A stretch of 58,808 bases of DNA from an uncultured Lachnospiraceae bacterium (GCA_910588875.1 CAJURT010000021.1:1-58808), one strand, 5' to 3'; positions 42,186 to 50,709 are shown, numbered from the stretch's first letter. Numbers and translations are program-made. The notes: generated by a model from the letters alone, not told the origin.

Positions 42186-42342
42186 GAACGGTTAAAAGCA
42201 TACACTTTTACCAGAAGGCAGCCCGCATTCAGCTGGTGCTTCAGATAGATCAGGGAAACCTGGACGGTATGCGCGGACTTGCAAGCGCGGATGCCGTCTA
42301 CATAGCCGCTGCAGGTGCAATAAGGCCCGCCCGGAGGAACTG

Positions 42343-42870
42343 CTAGAATTCAGGTTCAATCAGCCCGTAGGAATGGCCCTTCCGCTTGTAGACCACATTG
42401 ACTTCCTCGGTCTCGGAATTGAGGAACACATAAAAATTGTGGCCCAGCAGTTCCATCTGCACACAAGCCTCTTCCGGATCCATGGGCTTGATGCCAAAAC
42501 GTTTTGTCTTGACAATCTTGATCTCCTCCTCGGCATCGGACTCTTCCTGGATGAAGAAGTCGGAAAACGCCTGTGCAGCCTGTTTTTTATCAATGAGTTT
42601 GTTTTTATATTTTTTAAGCTGGCGCTCGATGACCTCTTCTACCAGGTCAATCGAGGCATACATATCGGTGCTGGATTCCTCCGCACGGATGATGTTGCCT
42701 TTGACAGGGATGGTTACTTCGATTTTCTGCTTATCTTTTTGCACGCTCAGCGTGACGATCACTTCTGTGTCTGGGTTGAAATAGCGGTCTAGCTTACCGA
42801 TCTTCTCTTCCACGGCTCTCCTGATTCCCGGGGTCACATTGATGTTTCTTCCTGTAATCGTATAACGCAT
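42343..42870 (-). CDS. hpf: Ribosome hibernation promoting factor, long form
   Basis: Binds the decoding centre of idle ribosomes and pairs them into 100S dimers. 175 aa: the N-terminal HPF/YfiA domain (about 1-100, YTITGRNINVTPGIRRAVEE) and the C-terminal dimerisation domain (about 118-172, ...VKTKRFGIKPMDPEEACVQM then NVVYKRKGHSYGLIEP), the long type standard in Firmicutes. The ATG at 42870 follows AAGGAG by 9 nt. The promoter (42902-42930) matches sigma-A. The gene order hpf, secA, prfB recurs in Clostridia, although here hpf is divergent and separated by a DnaA-box cluster. Confidence 0.96.
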   Translation of the reverse strand: MRYTITGRNINVTPGIRRAVEEKIGKLDRYFNPDTEVIVTLSVQKDKQKIEVTIPVKGNIIRAEESSTDMYASIDLVEEVIERQLKKYKNKLIDKKQAAQAFSDFFIQEESDAEEEIKIVKTKRFGIKPMDPEEACVQMELLGHNFYVFLNSETEEVNVVYKRKGHSYGLIEPEF

Positions 42871-42901
42871 AATCATCAACTCCTTTTTTTGAGATAATCC
42901 A

Positions 42902-42930
42902 AGTATACCACATATGTTTGGAAAATTCAA
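42902..42930 (-). promoter_or_regulatory. Promoter of hpf
   Basis: Minus strand TTGAAT (42925-42930), a 17-bp spacer and TATACT (42902-42907), 31 bp from the ATG. Confidence 0.65.
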
Positions 42931-43131
42931 CGAAAATTCTTCAATTGTTACGACAATTACAAGGCAGATACAGGGGATATTCTGGTATTTGGACGGGCTG
43001 TTTGTCGAAAGGATAAAAGTCAAGTCTTTTTTTCGGGTATTTTGTCGTAAAATGGAAATTTATGATAAGTGTACAAAGGATCCATGGGGAAAGGGGCAGG
43101 AGAAACTGCGGGACGGAAGGAAATTGGGGAA

Positions 43132-43247
43132 TGTGGATAATGTGGATAACTTAGTGTATAACTCGTTTTTGGCGAAAACAGGACAAGAACGGGTGTGGAT
43201 AAAATTAGGGAAGTTGTGCACAGTAAGGATGTGGATTCTGTGGATAA
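43132..43247 (+). promoter_or_regulatory. Cluster of four perfect DnaA boxes
   Basis: TGTGGATAA, the reverse complement of the DnaA box TTATCCACA, occurs at 43132-43140, 43141-43149, 43194-43202 and 43239-43247. Near-matches lie at 43153 (AGTGTATAA) and 43230 (TGTGGATTC). All four perfect boxes have the same orientation, and the first two abut. No dnaA or dnaN is nearby, so it is not the usual replication origin. Confidence 0.75.
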
Positions 43248-43358
43248 AGAGAAGGGCAAACAAAGATTTTGTGCAAATTGACTGATTGACAATAACAGGG
43301 GAGCCGGGGAGGAAGGGAGGGCGAAAATTAAATTTTTGTGAACAAGGGAGGGAAAAAG

Positions 43359-43387
43359 TTGAATAAATTTATGGTTAGTGCTACAAT
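43359..43387 (+). promoter_or_regulatory. Promoter of secA
   Basis: TTGAAT (43359-43364), a 17-bp spacer and TACAAT (43382-43387), about 80 bp upstream of the secA start. Confidence 0.65.
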
Positions 43388-43466
43388 GTATAAGATTGAC
43401 TGAAAAAAACGGCTGAGTAGAGAGAAAGCATGAGATCTGTGCAGCGTGCACAGAATGGAGGAAATG

Positions 43467-46049
43467 ATGAATCTCATAGAGAAAGTGTTTGGTACCCACA
43501 GTGAACGGGAACTGAAGATGATTTATCCCATTGTGGAAAAGATCGAGAAGCTGCGTCCGGAGATGATGGCAAAGAGCGACGAGCAGCTGCGTGACCAGAC
43601 CAGGTTATTTAAGGAGCGCTTAGGGGCAGGGGAGACCCTGGATGATATTCTGCCGGAGGCATTTGCCACCGTGCGGGAGGCGGCCCGCAGAACCCTGAAT
43701 ATGGAACATTTCCCGGTGCAGCTGATCGGCGGCATTGTCCTGCATCAGGGACGGATTGCCGAGATGCGGACGGGTGAAGGAAAGACTCTGGTGTCCACAG
43801 CCCCGGCTTACCTGAATGCCCTGGCAGGCAAGGGGGTCCATATCGTGACGGTCAATGATTACCTGGCCAAACGTGACGCGGAATGGATGGGGCAGATCCA
43901 TGAATTCCTTGGCCTGACGGTAGGCGTGGTATTGAACCCCATGACCTCCAAGGAGCGCAAGGAGGCCTATAACTGTGATATCACCTATGTGACCAACAAC
44001 GAACTTGGTTTTGACTATCTCCGGGACAATATGGCGATCTACAAGGAGCAGATGGTGCTGCGGGATTTGGATTATGCCATCATCGATGAGGTGGACTCGG
44101 TGCTGATCGATGAGGCGCGTACTCCCCTGATTATTTCCGGGCAGAGCGGAAAGTCCACCAAGCTGTATGAGGTGTGCGACATCCTGGCCCATCAGCTGGT
44201 GCGGGGGGAGGCCTCCGGAGAGTTCACCAAGATGAATGCCATCATGGGGGAGGACATTGAGGAGACCGGGGATTTTGTGGTCAATGAGAAGGATAAAGTG
44301 GTGAACCTGACCGAGGACGGGGTGAAGAAGGTGGAGGATTTCTTCCACATCGACAACCTGGCCGACCCGGAGAATCTGGAGATCCAGCACAATATTATCC
44401 TGGCCCTGCGGGCCAATTACCTGATGTTTAGGGATAAGGATTATGTGGTGAAGGATGACGAAGTCCTGATTGTGGATGAATTTACAGGGCGTATTATGCC
44501 GGGGCGCCGTTATTCCGACGGCCTGCACCAGGCGATTGAGGCCAAGGAGCATGTCAACGTCCGCCGGGAGAGCAAGACCCTTGCCACCATTACCTTCCAG
44601 AACTTTTTCAATAAGTTCCGCAAGAAATCCGGTATGACCGGTACGGCCCTGACGGAGGAGAAGGAGTTCCGCAACACCTATGGCATGGATGCCATTGCCA
44701 TTCCCACCAATAAGCCCGTGGCCCGTATTGACCATGAGGATGCGGTTTATAAGACCAAGAAGGAGAAGTTTAAGGCCGTGGTGGACGAGGTGGCGGAGGC
44801 CCATGAGAAGGGACAGCCGGTGCTGGTGGGCACCATCACTATCGAGACCTCGGAGATGCTGAGCAAGATGCTGAACCGGCGGGGCATCCCCCACAAGGTG
44901 CTGAATGCCAAGTACCACGAACTGGAGGCAGAGATTGTGGCGGATGCGGGCATCCACGGTGCGGTTACCATTGCCACCAACATGGCCGGCCGCGGTACGG
45001 ATATCAAGCTGGACGAGGAGTCCAGGGCTCTTGGGGGCCTGCGTATCATCGGTACGGAGCGCCATGAGGCCAGGCGTATCGACAATCAGCTGCGGGGACG
45101 TTCCGGGCGTCAGGGGGATCCGGGTGAGTCCCGGTTCTATATCTCCCTGGAGGATGACCTGATGCGTCTGTTCGGTTCCGAGCGGCTGATGGGGATGTTT
45201 ACGGCACTGGGGGTGCCGGAGGGGGAGCAGATTGAGCACAAGATGCTTTCCAATGCCATCGAGAAGGCGCAGATGAAGATTGAGAACAATAACTACGGAA
45301 TCCGTGAGAACCTGCTGAAGTACGATGAGGTTAACAACGAGCAGAGGGAGATCATTTACGCTGAGCGGCGCAAGGTGCTGGACGGCGACAACATGCGGGA
45401 CGTGATCCTGAAGATGGTCACGGACATTGTGGAGAACGCCGTGGATATGTCGATCTCCGAGGAGCAGAATCCCGGGGACTGGGATCTGGGAGAACTCAAT
45501 TCCCTGTTGCTTCCCATTATCCCCCTAGGAAAGATCACCCTGGAGAACCATCCGGTGGGCAAGCGGGACGAACTGAAGCAGAAGCTGAAGGAAGAGGCCA
45601 TCAAGCTGTATGAGACCAAGGAGGCGGAGTTCCCGGAGGCGGAGCAGATCCGCGAGATTGAGCGGGTGATCCTTCTTAAGGTTATTGACAATAAATGGAT
45701 GAGCCATATCGATGATATGGATCAGCTGCGCCAGGGGATCGGGCTGCAGGCATACGGCCAGCGCGATCCGGTGGTGGAGTATAAGATGAATGCCTTTGAG
45801 ATGTTTGAGGCAATGACAGCGGCGATCATGGAGGAGACGGTGCGCATCCTGTTCCACATCCGTGTGGAGCAGAAGGTGGAGCGGGAACCGGCGGCCAAGG
45901 TGACCGGAACCAACCGGGACACCTCGGCGGTGCAGGCGCCCAAGCGGAGGGAGATCCGCAAGATTTATCCCAATGACCCCTGCCCTTGCGGCAGCGGGAA
46001 GAAGTTCAAGCAGTGCTGCGGACGCAAGCTTCTGCAGGGTCAGGGCTGA
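43467..46049 (+). CDS. secA: Preprotein translocase ATPase SecA
   Basis: Motor that pushes unfolded preproteins through SecYEG. 860 aa. Walker A is MRTGEGKT (100-107) and Walker B/DEAD region IIDEVD (205-210), with the preprotein cross-linking region (about 225-375), the second nucleotide domain (TNMAGRGTDI, RGRSGRQGDPG), the scaffold and wing, and the zinc-binding C-terminal tail CPCGSGKKFKQCC near 842-854 that binds SecB or ribosomes. Start choice: GGAGG at 43457-43461 fits the second ATG at 43467 better than 43464. prfB follows, the standard Firmicute arrangement. Confidence 0.98.
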   Translation: MNLIEKVFGTHSERELKMIYPIVEKIEKLRPEMMAKSDEQLRDQTRLFKERLGAGETLDDILPEAFATVREAARRTLNMEHFPVQLIGGIVLHQGRIAEMRTGEGKTLVSTAPAYLNALAGKGVHIVTVNDYLAKRDAEWMGQIHEFLGLTVGVVLNPMTSKERKEAYNCDITYVTNNELGFDYLRDNMAIYKEQMVLRDLDYAIIDEVDSVLIDEARTPLIISGQSGKSTKLYEVCDILAHQLVRGEASGEFTKMNAIMGEDIEETGDFVVNEKDKVVNLTEDGVKKVEDFFHIDNLADPENLEIQHNIILALRANYLMFRDKDYVVKDDEVLIVDEFTGRIMPGRRYSDGLHQAIEAKEHVNVRRESKTLATITFQNFFNKFRKKSGMTGTALTEEKEFRNTYGMDAIAIPTNKPVARIDHEDAVYKTKKEKFKAVVDEVAEAHEKGQPVLVGTITIETSEMLSKMLNRRGIPHKVLNAKYHELEAEIVADAGIHGAVTIATNMAGRGTDIKLDEESRALGGLRIIGTERHEARRIDNQLRGRSGRQGDPGESRFYISLEDDLMRLFGSERLMGMFTALGVPEGEQIEHKMLSNAIEKAQMKIENNNYGIRENLLKYDEVNNEQREIIYAERRKVLDGDNMRDVILKMVTDIVENAVDMSISEEQNPGDWDLGELNSLLLPIIPLGKITLENHPVGKRDELKQKLKEEAIKLYETKEAEFPEAEQIREIERVILLKVIDNKWMSHIDDMDQLRQGIGLQAYGQRDPVVEYKMNAFEMFEAMTAAIMEETVRILFHIRVEQKVEREPAAKVTGTNRDTSAVQAPKRREIRKIYPNDPCPCGSGKKFKQCCGRKLLQGQG

Positions 46050-46188
46050 ACATTCCCGGAGGCCGGGGGATGCCATCGGCCCGGGCGTTTTAAAGCTGTG
46101 ACAGGATGAAATGCGGAGGGATCCGTGTATCATAGGGGCCAGGGCCTTTTGGCCCCAATATCATCATAATAAGAAAGTGGGTGACACA

Positions 46189-47326
46189 GTGGTAGAACTG
46201 GATCAATTCAAGTACACATTATCTACGTTTCAAAAACCATTAGTGGAAGTGAGGGATTCACTTTGACCTGGATAACAAGGTCAGGAGAATCGATGAGTTA
46301 GACAAATCCATGGAGGAGCCGGATTTCTGGAACGACGCAGACCGGGCAACCAAGCTGGTGCAGGAAGCCAAGAACCTGAAGGATACGGTGGAACTGTACC
46401 GGGGGCTGGAAGAGGGGTATGAGGACATCCAGGTGATGATTGAGATGGGGTATGAGGAGAATGACGCCTCATTGATTCCTGAGATCGAGGAGATGCTCCG
46501 TGAATTTGAGGAGAAGCTGGAGAAGCTGCGCATGGGTACGCTGCTCTCCGGGGAATATGACCGGTGCAACGCCATCCTCCGGCTGAATGCAGGAGCCGGG
46601 GGCACGGAGTCCTGTGACTGGTGCAGTATGCTTTACCGGATGTATTGCCGGTGGGCGGACAAGATGCAGTACAAGACAGAGGTGCTGGATTTCCTGGACG
46701 GGGATGAGGCGGGCATTAAGTCCGTGACCATCCAGATCAACGGGGAGAATGCTTTCGGCTACCTTAAGTCTGAGCGGGGGGTCCACCGGCTGGTGCGCAT
46801 TTCCCCCTTCAATGCGGCAGGCAAGCGCCAGACCTCCTTTGTGTCCTGCGATGTGATGCCGGATATTGAGGAGGATTTGGATGTGGAGATCAACCAGGAA
46901 GACCTGCGGATCGACACCTACCGTTCCAGCGGCGCCGGCGGCCAGCACATCAACAAGACCTCCTCGGCGGTGCGCATTACCCATATCCCTACGGGGATCG
47001 TGGTGCAGTGCCAGAATGAGCGTTCCCAGTTCCAGAATAAGGACAAGGCGATGCAGATGCTGAAAGCGAAGCTTTTTATGCTGAAGCAGCAGGAGAATGC
47101 GGAGAAGTTATCGGATATCCGGGGAGACGTGAAGGAGATCGGCTGGGGCAACCAGATCCGTTCCTATGTGCTGCAGCCTTATACCATGGTGAAGGATCTG
47201 CGCACCGGTGAGGAGACGGGGAATGTGGCCAATGTGCTGGACGGCGGGCTGGATGCCTTTATCAGCGCTTACCTGAAATGGCTGAGCCTGGGGTGCCCGG
47301 ACCGGAAGACGTCGGCAGAAGACTGA
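46189..47326 (+). CDS. prfB: Peptide chain release factor 2 with programmed +1 frameshift
   Basis: Recognises UGA and UAA and releases the peptide. Reading starts at a GTG (46189) and runs 25 codons (MVELDQFKYTLSTFQKPLVE VRDSL) to an in-frame TGA at 46264-46266 in the context CTTTGAC, with a Shine-Dalgarno-like GAGGGA just upstream. A +1 shift continues as DLDNKVRRIDELDKSMEEPD and on to 47326, giving about 378 aa. This is the classic autoregulatory frameshift: low RF2 favours the shift. The anticodon tripeptide SPF (VRISPFNAAG) and the GGQ catalytic loop (SGAGGQHINKT) are both intact. Plain ORF calling from 46310 would miss the N-terminus. The initiating GTG lacks a strong ribosome site; an in-frame GTG at 46177 is an alternative. 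Confidence 0.95.
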
Positions 47327-47414
47327 GTCTTTTGGCCGGGACGGCGTGGGAAGAGGCCCCAGGATGGATAAAAGAGGTGTTTTTGGCCCTGTCGGATAGA
47401 ATATCACAGGGAAA

Positions 47415-47457
47415 AGCAGGATGTAAGCCATAAAGTGCTTGCATCCTGTTTCTTTTT
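47415..47457 (+). terminator. Terminator of prfB
   Basis: CAGGATGTAAGC (47417-47428) pairs with GCTTGCATCCTG (47437-47448) with one mismatch, followed by TTTCTTTTT. It overlaps the -35 of the next promoter. Confidence 0.85.
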
Positions 47458-47467
47458 GTGTTAATAT
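47439..47467 (+). promoter_or_regulatory. Promoter of the ACT-protein/hom operon
   Basis: TTGCAT (47439-47444), a 17-bp spacer and TAATAT (47462-47467). The -35 lies inside the prfB terminator stem. Confidence 0.6.
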
Positions 47468-47549
47468 CTCCCTCATGAGCACAAATGTACATGGGAAGCG
47501 TACAAACGTGAATCGGGCAACCTGCAGTCTTGGTACAGGAGGACTTGTT

Positions 47550-47996
47550 ATGACAGAGGAAAAAACCAAGTATTTTGTAGTAAAGCAAAGAGCGGTGCCG
47601 GAAGTTCTGCTGAAGGTCGTGGAGGCAAAAAAGCTTTTGGAATCCGAGCAGGTTATGACCGTGCAGGAGGCTGCCGAGCGGGTGGGGATCAGCCGCAGTT
47701 CTTTTTATAAGTATAAGGATGATATCCTGCCTTTTTATGATAATACGAAGGGGAAGACGGTGACCTTCGTCATGCAGATGGATGACCGCCAGGGATTGCT
47801 TTCTGACCTTTTGCATGTTGTGGCAGTCTATCGGGCGAATATTTTGACGATTCACCAGAGCATCCCGGTCAACGGCGTGGCCACTCTGACTTTGTCGGTG
47901 GAGATAAAGGCAGATACGGGGAATGTCTCCCGGATGGTAGAGGAGATGGAGGAGCAGCAGGGAATCCATTATGTAAAGATCCTGGCGCGGGAGTAA
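47550..47996 (+). CDS. ACT-domain protein, UPF0735/PheB-like
   Basis: A 148-aa protein with a short helix-turn-helix-like N-terminal region (about 30-60, VMTVQEAAERVGISRSSFYK) and a C-terminal ACT domain (about 72-146, TVTFVMQMDDRQGLLSDLLH) of the kind that binds amino acids. The family is usually encoded directly upstream of homoserine dehydrogenase, as here (hom starts 96 bp later), suggesting that it senses threonine or another aspartate-family product and regulates the pathway. DNA binding is inference. AGGAGGACTTGTT precedes the ATG. Confidence 0.88.
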   Translation: MTEEKTKYFVVKQRAVPEVLLKVVEAKKLLESEQVMTVQEAAERVGISRSSFYKYKDDILPFYDNTKGKTVTFVMQMDDRQGLLSDLLHVVAVYRANILTIHQSIPVNGVATLTLSVEIKADTGNVSRMVEEMEEQQGIHYVKILARE

Positions 47997-48092
47997 ATGG
48001 CAGTGCCAAAAAGCAGGGCTGCGGGAAGCGGCGCTGCAGGGGGCAGAAGGGCCAGGCACAGTGAAAATGATACGGAAACGAGGAGAGCGATT

Positions 48093-49340
48093 ATGATGTA
48101 TGCAGCAATTATGGGATATGGCACTATTGGTTCCGGAGTGGCGGAGATCCTGTTAGGGAACCGGGAGAGGATTGCCCGTTGCGCCGGGCAGGAGATCGGG
48201 CTGAAATACGTGTTGGATTTGCGGGATTTTCCCGACAGCCCGGTGGCAGACCGGATTGTGCACGATTTCCATGTGATTGAGGAGGATGAGCAGGTAAAGC
48301 TGGTAGTGGAGACCATGGGAGGGCTGAATCCGGCTTATCCCTTTGTCAAAGCATGCCTGGAGGCCGGAAAACATGTGGTGACTTCCAATAAGGCGCTGGT
48401 GGCGGCCCACGGGACGGAACTCCTGCAGATTGCCAGGGACAGGGGAGTGAATTTCTTCTTTGAGGCCAGTGTGGGAGGGGGGATTCCGATTATCCGGACT
48501 TTATACCGGTGCCTGATGGGGGAGGGGATCCAGGAGATTACCGGCATCTTAAACGGTACAACGAACTTTATCCTGACCAAAATGGACCGGGAGGGGGCTT
48601 CCTTCGGGGAGGTTTTGCGCGAGGCCCAGGAGTTGGGCTATGCGGAGCAGAATCCGGAAGCCGATGTGGAGGGCCATGATACCTGCCGCAAAATCGCGAT
48701 CCTGACGGCAATGGTGACGGGGAAGGAAGTGAATTATGAGGATATTCACACCGAAGGCATTACCAGGATTACAGATATGGATTTTCGCTATGCAAAGAAG
48801 CTGGAGGCATCCGTGAAGCTTCTGGGAAGCAGCCGGATTGTGGGGGATAAGGTTTATGCCAGGGTTGCACCGGTGATGATTGGCAGGGAGCATCCCTTGT
48901 ATTCGGTTTGCGGGGTATATAATGGAATCCTGGTGAAGAGCGATATGCTGGGCACTTCCATGTATTATGGCAGCGGGGCGGGCAAGCTTCCCACAGCCAG
49001 TGCGGTGGTGGCTGACCTGATAGAAGCCGCCCAGAATGAGGGAAGCAATGTTTCTATTGGCTGGGGGGAAGGACGGCAGGAGATCGCAGATAACGAGACA
49101 AACGAAAGCCGTTATTTTGTCCGTATTTCCGGGGATGCAGAGGAGAAATCCGGGCAGGTGCAGAGGGCGTTTGGGCAGGTGCGCACACTGGTGATGGAGG
49201 GTGCGGATGAATTCGCGGTCCTTACAGAGGGGATGAGGGAGGCAGAGTTCAAGGAACGTGCCATAGCGCTGGATAGTGAGTGGCAGAAGGCCGGCGGGGA
49301 GGGGATCCGCCAGATAATCCGTGCGGAACTGGAGGGCTGA
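48093..49340 (+). CDS. hom: Homoserine dehydrogenase
   Basis: Reduces aspartate semialdehyde to homoserine, the branch to threonine and methionine. 415 aa with the NAD(P)-binding motif MGYGTIGSGVAE (7-18), the signature around GILNGTTNFILTKM, PEADVEGHDTCRKIAIL, and a C-terminal ACT-type regulatory domain (about 330-415, RYFVRISGDAEEKSGQVQRA). Two adjacent ATGs (48093 and 48096) follow AGGAG. It is translationally close to a DUF2752 gene, which starts 2 bp after its stop. thrB and thrC are not in the window. Confidence 0.96.
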   Translation: MMYAAIMGYGTIGSGVAEILLGNRERIARCAGQEIGLKYVLDLRDFPDSPVADRIVHDFHVIEEDEQVKLVVETMGGLNPAYPFVKACLEAGKHVVTSNKALVAAHGTELLQIARDRGVNFFFEASVGGGIPIIRTLYRCLMGEGIQEITGILNGTTNFILTKMDREGASFGEVLREAQELGYAEQNPEADVEGHDTCRKIAILTAMVTGKEVNYEDIHTEGITRITDMDFRYAKKLEASVKLLGSSRIVGDKVYARVAPVMIGREHPLYSVCGVYNGILVKSDMLGTSMYYGSGAGKLPTASAVVADLIEAAQNEGSNVSIGWGEGRQEIADNETNESRYFVRISGDAEEKSGQVQRAFGQVRTLVMEGADEFAVLTEGMREAEFKERAIALDSEWQKAGGEGIRQIIRAELEG

Positions 49341-49342
49341 GT

Positions 49343-49663
49343 ATGTTTTCCGTGCCTTGTTTGTTCCATGCCATGACCGGGCTGTACTGCCCGGGCTGCG
49401 GCGGCACGCGGGCAGTCCGGTATCTGCTGCAGGGAGAACTGCTGCTTAGTCTCCGGTTCCATCCTCTGGTGCCGTATACGGTACTGGCGGTGATTTTGGA
49501 GGCGATTGCCTTTTTGATGGCGGGAATTGGCGGCGGGCACCGGATTTATCCGGGCCATGAGAAAGTTTTTTTATATGTGGCGGCAGGGATTGTGGCAGTG
49601 AATTTTGCGGTCAAGAATTATTTGCTGGTTTGGTATGGGATAGATTTGCTGGCAATGCCTTAA
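49343..49663 (+). CDS. DUF2752-family small membrane protein
   Basis: A 106-aa protein with a cysteine motif GLYCPGCGGTRAVR (about 14-27) followed by three hydrophobic segments. This motif defines DUF2752, a family of unknown function often found singly in Clostridia. It begins 2 bp after the hom stop with its ribosome site (GGAGGG) inside the hom 3' end, so it is coupled to hom expression. Confidence 0.85.
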   Translation: MFSVPCLFHAMTGLYCPGCGGTRAVRYLLQGELLLSLRFHPLVPYTVLAVILEAIAFLMAGIGGGHRIYPGHEKVFLYVAAGIVAVNFAVKNYLLVWYGIDLLAMP

Positions 49664-49672
49664 AAAAGAAAA

Positions 49673-49711
49673 TCCCCCGGGCTCTGCGGGTAAGGCAGAA
49701 CCCGGGGGGTC
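49673..49711. terminator. Terminator between convergent DUF2752 and DUF4190 genes
   Basis: CCCCCGGGCTCTGC pairs with GCAGAACCCGGGGGG around a short loop. On the minus strand it is followed by a T-run (ATTTTCTTTTTT), so it mainly serves the DUF4190 gene; on the plus strand the T-run is weaker. Confidence 0.85.
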
Positions 49712-49712
49712 C

Positions 49713-50060
49713 CTATTTTGTTGTGAATGTATTCAGGATATCCTGGTACTGCCTCATAATCTCACGCTGCATCGCCACATTGTTGGGGTCATCAAGCATC
49801 CGCAGGGTAAAGACATAAAACGCGAGGAAGACGAAGCTGCTGATGATGCCGCAGATCCCCATGATGGTTCCGGCTATGGCAGGCCCTGTCATTGGCTGCC
49901 CGTTCTTGGAAAAGTAGGCGGCCATCAGCGCCGTTGCGCCCAAAAGAAGCTGTATGGGCGGGGATACACAGGCGAAAAGGGCAAAGATGCCCACTGCCAG
50001 GCTGAAAAAGGCGAAGGTATTGGTTCTTTTGTCTGGTGTTTGTATATGGTTTTGTTCCAT
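49713..50060 (-). CDS. DUF4190-type small membrane protein
   Basis: A 115-aa protein with a polar N-terminus, two hydrophobic helices (about 17-45 and 60-83; the PPIQLLLGATALMAAYFSKN and IAGTIMGICGIISSFVFLAF stretches) and an amphipathic C-terminal tail. The two-helix form with a Gly-rich second helix fits DUF4190. Function unknown. The ATG at 50060 has GGAGGAATCTTT upstream, and the promoter is at 50152-50180 (minus strand). Confidence 0.75.
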   Translation of the reverse strand: MEQNHIQTPDKRTNTFAFFSLAVGIFALFACVSPPIQLLLGATALMAAYFSKNGQPMTGPAIAGTIMGICGIISSFVFLAFYVFTLRMLDDPNNVAMQREIMRQYQDILNTFTTK

Positions 50061-50151
50061 AAAGATTCCTCCAAAAGTGTGCACGGTCCGCTGGGGGGAA
50101 TCGTCCTCCCCTGGTTAGCTGCAAACCGGTGCGGGTGTCATTGCTGCCGCG

Positions 50152-50180
50152 ATTATACCATGAATTCTTTTGCTTCACAA
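50152..50180 (-). promoter_or_regulatory. Promoter of the DUF4190 gene
   Basis: Minus strand TTGTGA (50175-50180), a 17-bp spacer and a perfect TATAAT (50152-50157). Confidence 0.65.
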
Positions 50181-50212
50181 GAGGTGGCCATCAAAAATAT
50201 AGCAGAAAAGCC

Positions 50213-50242
50213 TTGACAGCCTGTTTGCCGGTTATTTATAAT
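50213..50242 (+). promoter_or_regulatory. Promoter of the coiled-coil protein gene
   Basis: Perfect TTGACA (50213-50218), an 18-bp spacer and perfect TATAAT (50237-50242), 52 bp before the ATG; divergent from the DUF4190 promoter. Confidence 0.7.
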
Positions 50243-50294
50243 TATGGTTATAGCAATGGGACGGCGTGACAGACAGTGGGAGAGGAGAGGCATT

Positions 50295-50627
50295 ATGACA
50301 GACAGCCAAAAACTGGATCTGATTTTGAGCGAGATGCAAAGCATGAAGGGCGAGATGCAAAGCATGAAGGGTGAGATGCAAGGCATGAAGGGTGAGATAC
50401 AGAAGCTGGAGCAGAGGATGACAAGGTTGGAATTACATCTGGAAAACGGCACGGACAAGAATATCCAATTGCTGGCAGAGAATTTTGTGGAACTTACCAA
50501 GAAGCTGAATCAGGCAATACCGGTGGCGGATAAGAATCTTGCTTATGAGGTGAAGGTCAATTATCTGATAGACAGGGTACATATTTTGGAGGAGGATGTG
50601 GCTAAACTGAAAGTACAATTCGCATGA
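50295..50627 (+). CDS. Small coiled-coil protein with heptad tandem repeats
   Basis: A 110-aa soluble protein predicted to be almost entirely helical. Residues about 11-31 contain three tandem copies of EMQSMKG (the third EMQGMKG), encoded by 21-bp DNA repeats at about 50330-50395, followed by further heptads (EIQKLEQRMTRLELHLE) and a C-terminal coiled coil (YLIDRVHILEEDVAKLKVQF). No enzyme motif. Proteins of this shape with varying repeat numbers are common in Lachnospiraceae, but their role is unknown. GAGGAGAGG precedes the ATG; own promoter and a probable terminator (50633-50686). Confidence 0.8.
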   Translation: MTDSQKLDLILSEMQSMKGEMQSMKGEMQGMKGEIQKLEQRMTRLELHLENGTDKNIQLLAENFVELTKKLNQAIPVADKNLAYEVKVNYLIDRVHILEEDVAKLKVQFA

Positions 50628-50632
50628 CATGG

Positions 50633-50686
50633 AAGAAGGCGGGGCGGCGATAGAAGGAATCAGCGGCTGTGCCTTCTTTTTATTTT
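50633..50686 (+). terminator. Probable terminator of the coiled-coil gene
   Basis: AGAAGGC (50634-50640) pairs with GCCTTCT (50671-50677) around a structured 30-nt loop, followed by TTTTATTTT. Confidence 0.65.
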
Positions 50687-50709
50687 GGATTTTATAAATT
50701 TAGAGTTGC

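Larger units (their letters stand above)
42028..42342. other. Gap between sipL and hpf: two terminators and a 155-nt unexplained segment
   Basis: The sipL terminator lies at 42060-42106 and the minus-strand hairpin at 42136-42185. Bases 42186-42342 lie between the hpf stop and that hairpin, so they would form a long hpf 3' untranslated region. A minus-strand frame of about 60 codons runs through it without any start codon; I see no convincing gene. Confidence 0.6.
42871..43466. other. Intergenic region between hpf and secA with DnaA-box cluster
   Basis: This 596-bp gap between divergent genes contains the hpf promoter (42902-42930), an AT-rich stretch (42930-43070), a DnaA-box cluster (43132-43247) and the secA promoter (43359-43387). 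The open frames in it are low in complexity and lack ribosome sites, so I call no gene. Confidence 0.75.

Noticed and set aside
41359..42201. 280-codon minus-strand ORF opposite sipL
   Set aside because: It runs through two terminators and mirrors sipL codons; no homology.
43020..43499. Minus-strand 159-codon ORF in the hpf-secA gap
   Set aside because: Low-complexity Ser/Phe/Pro sequence produced by purine-rich DNA on the other strand; it overlaps the promoters and DnaA boxes.
43620..45239. 539-codon minus-strand ORF opposite secA
   Set aside because: It mirrors the highly conserved secA reading frame and has His/Leu-rich shadow composition with no ribosome site.
46115..46165. GC-rich hairpin (GGGGCCA/TGGCCCC) between secA and prfB
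   Set aside because: No T-run follows and secA-prfB are commonly cotranscribed, so it is not called a terminator.
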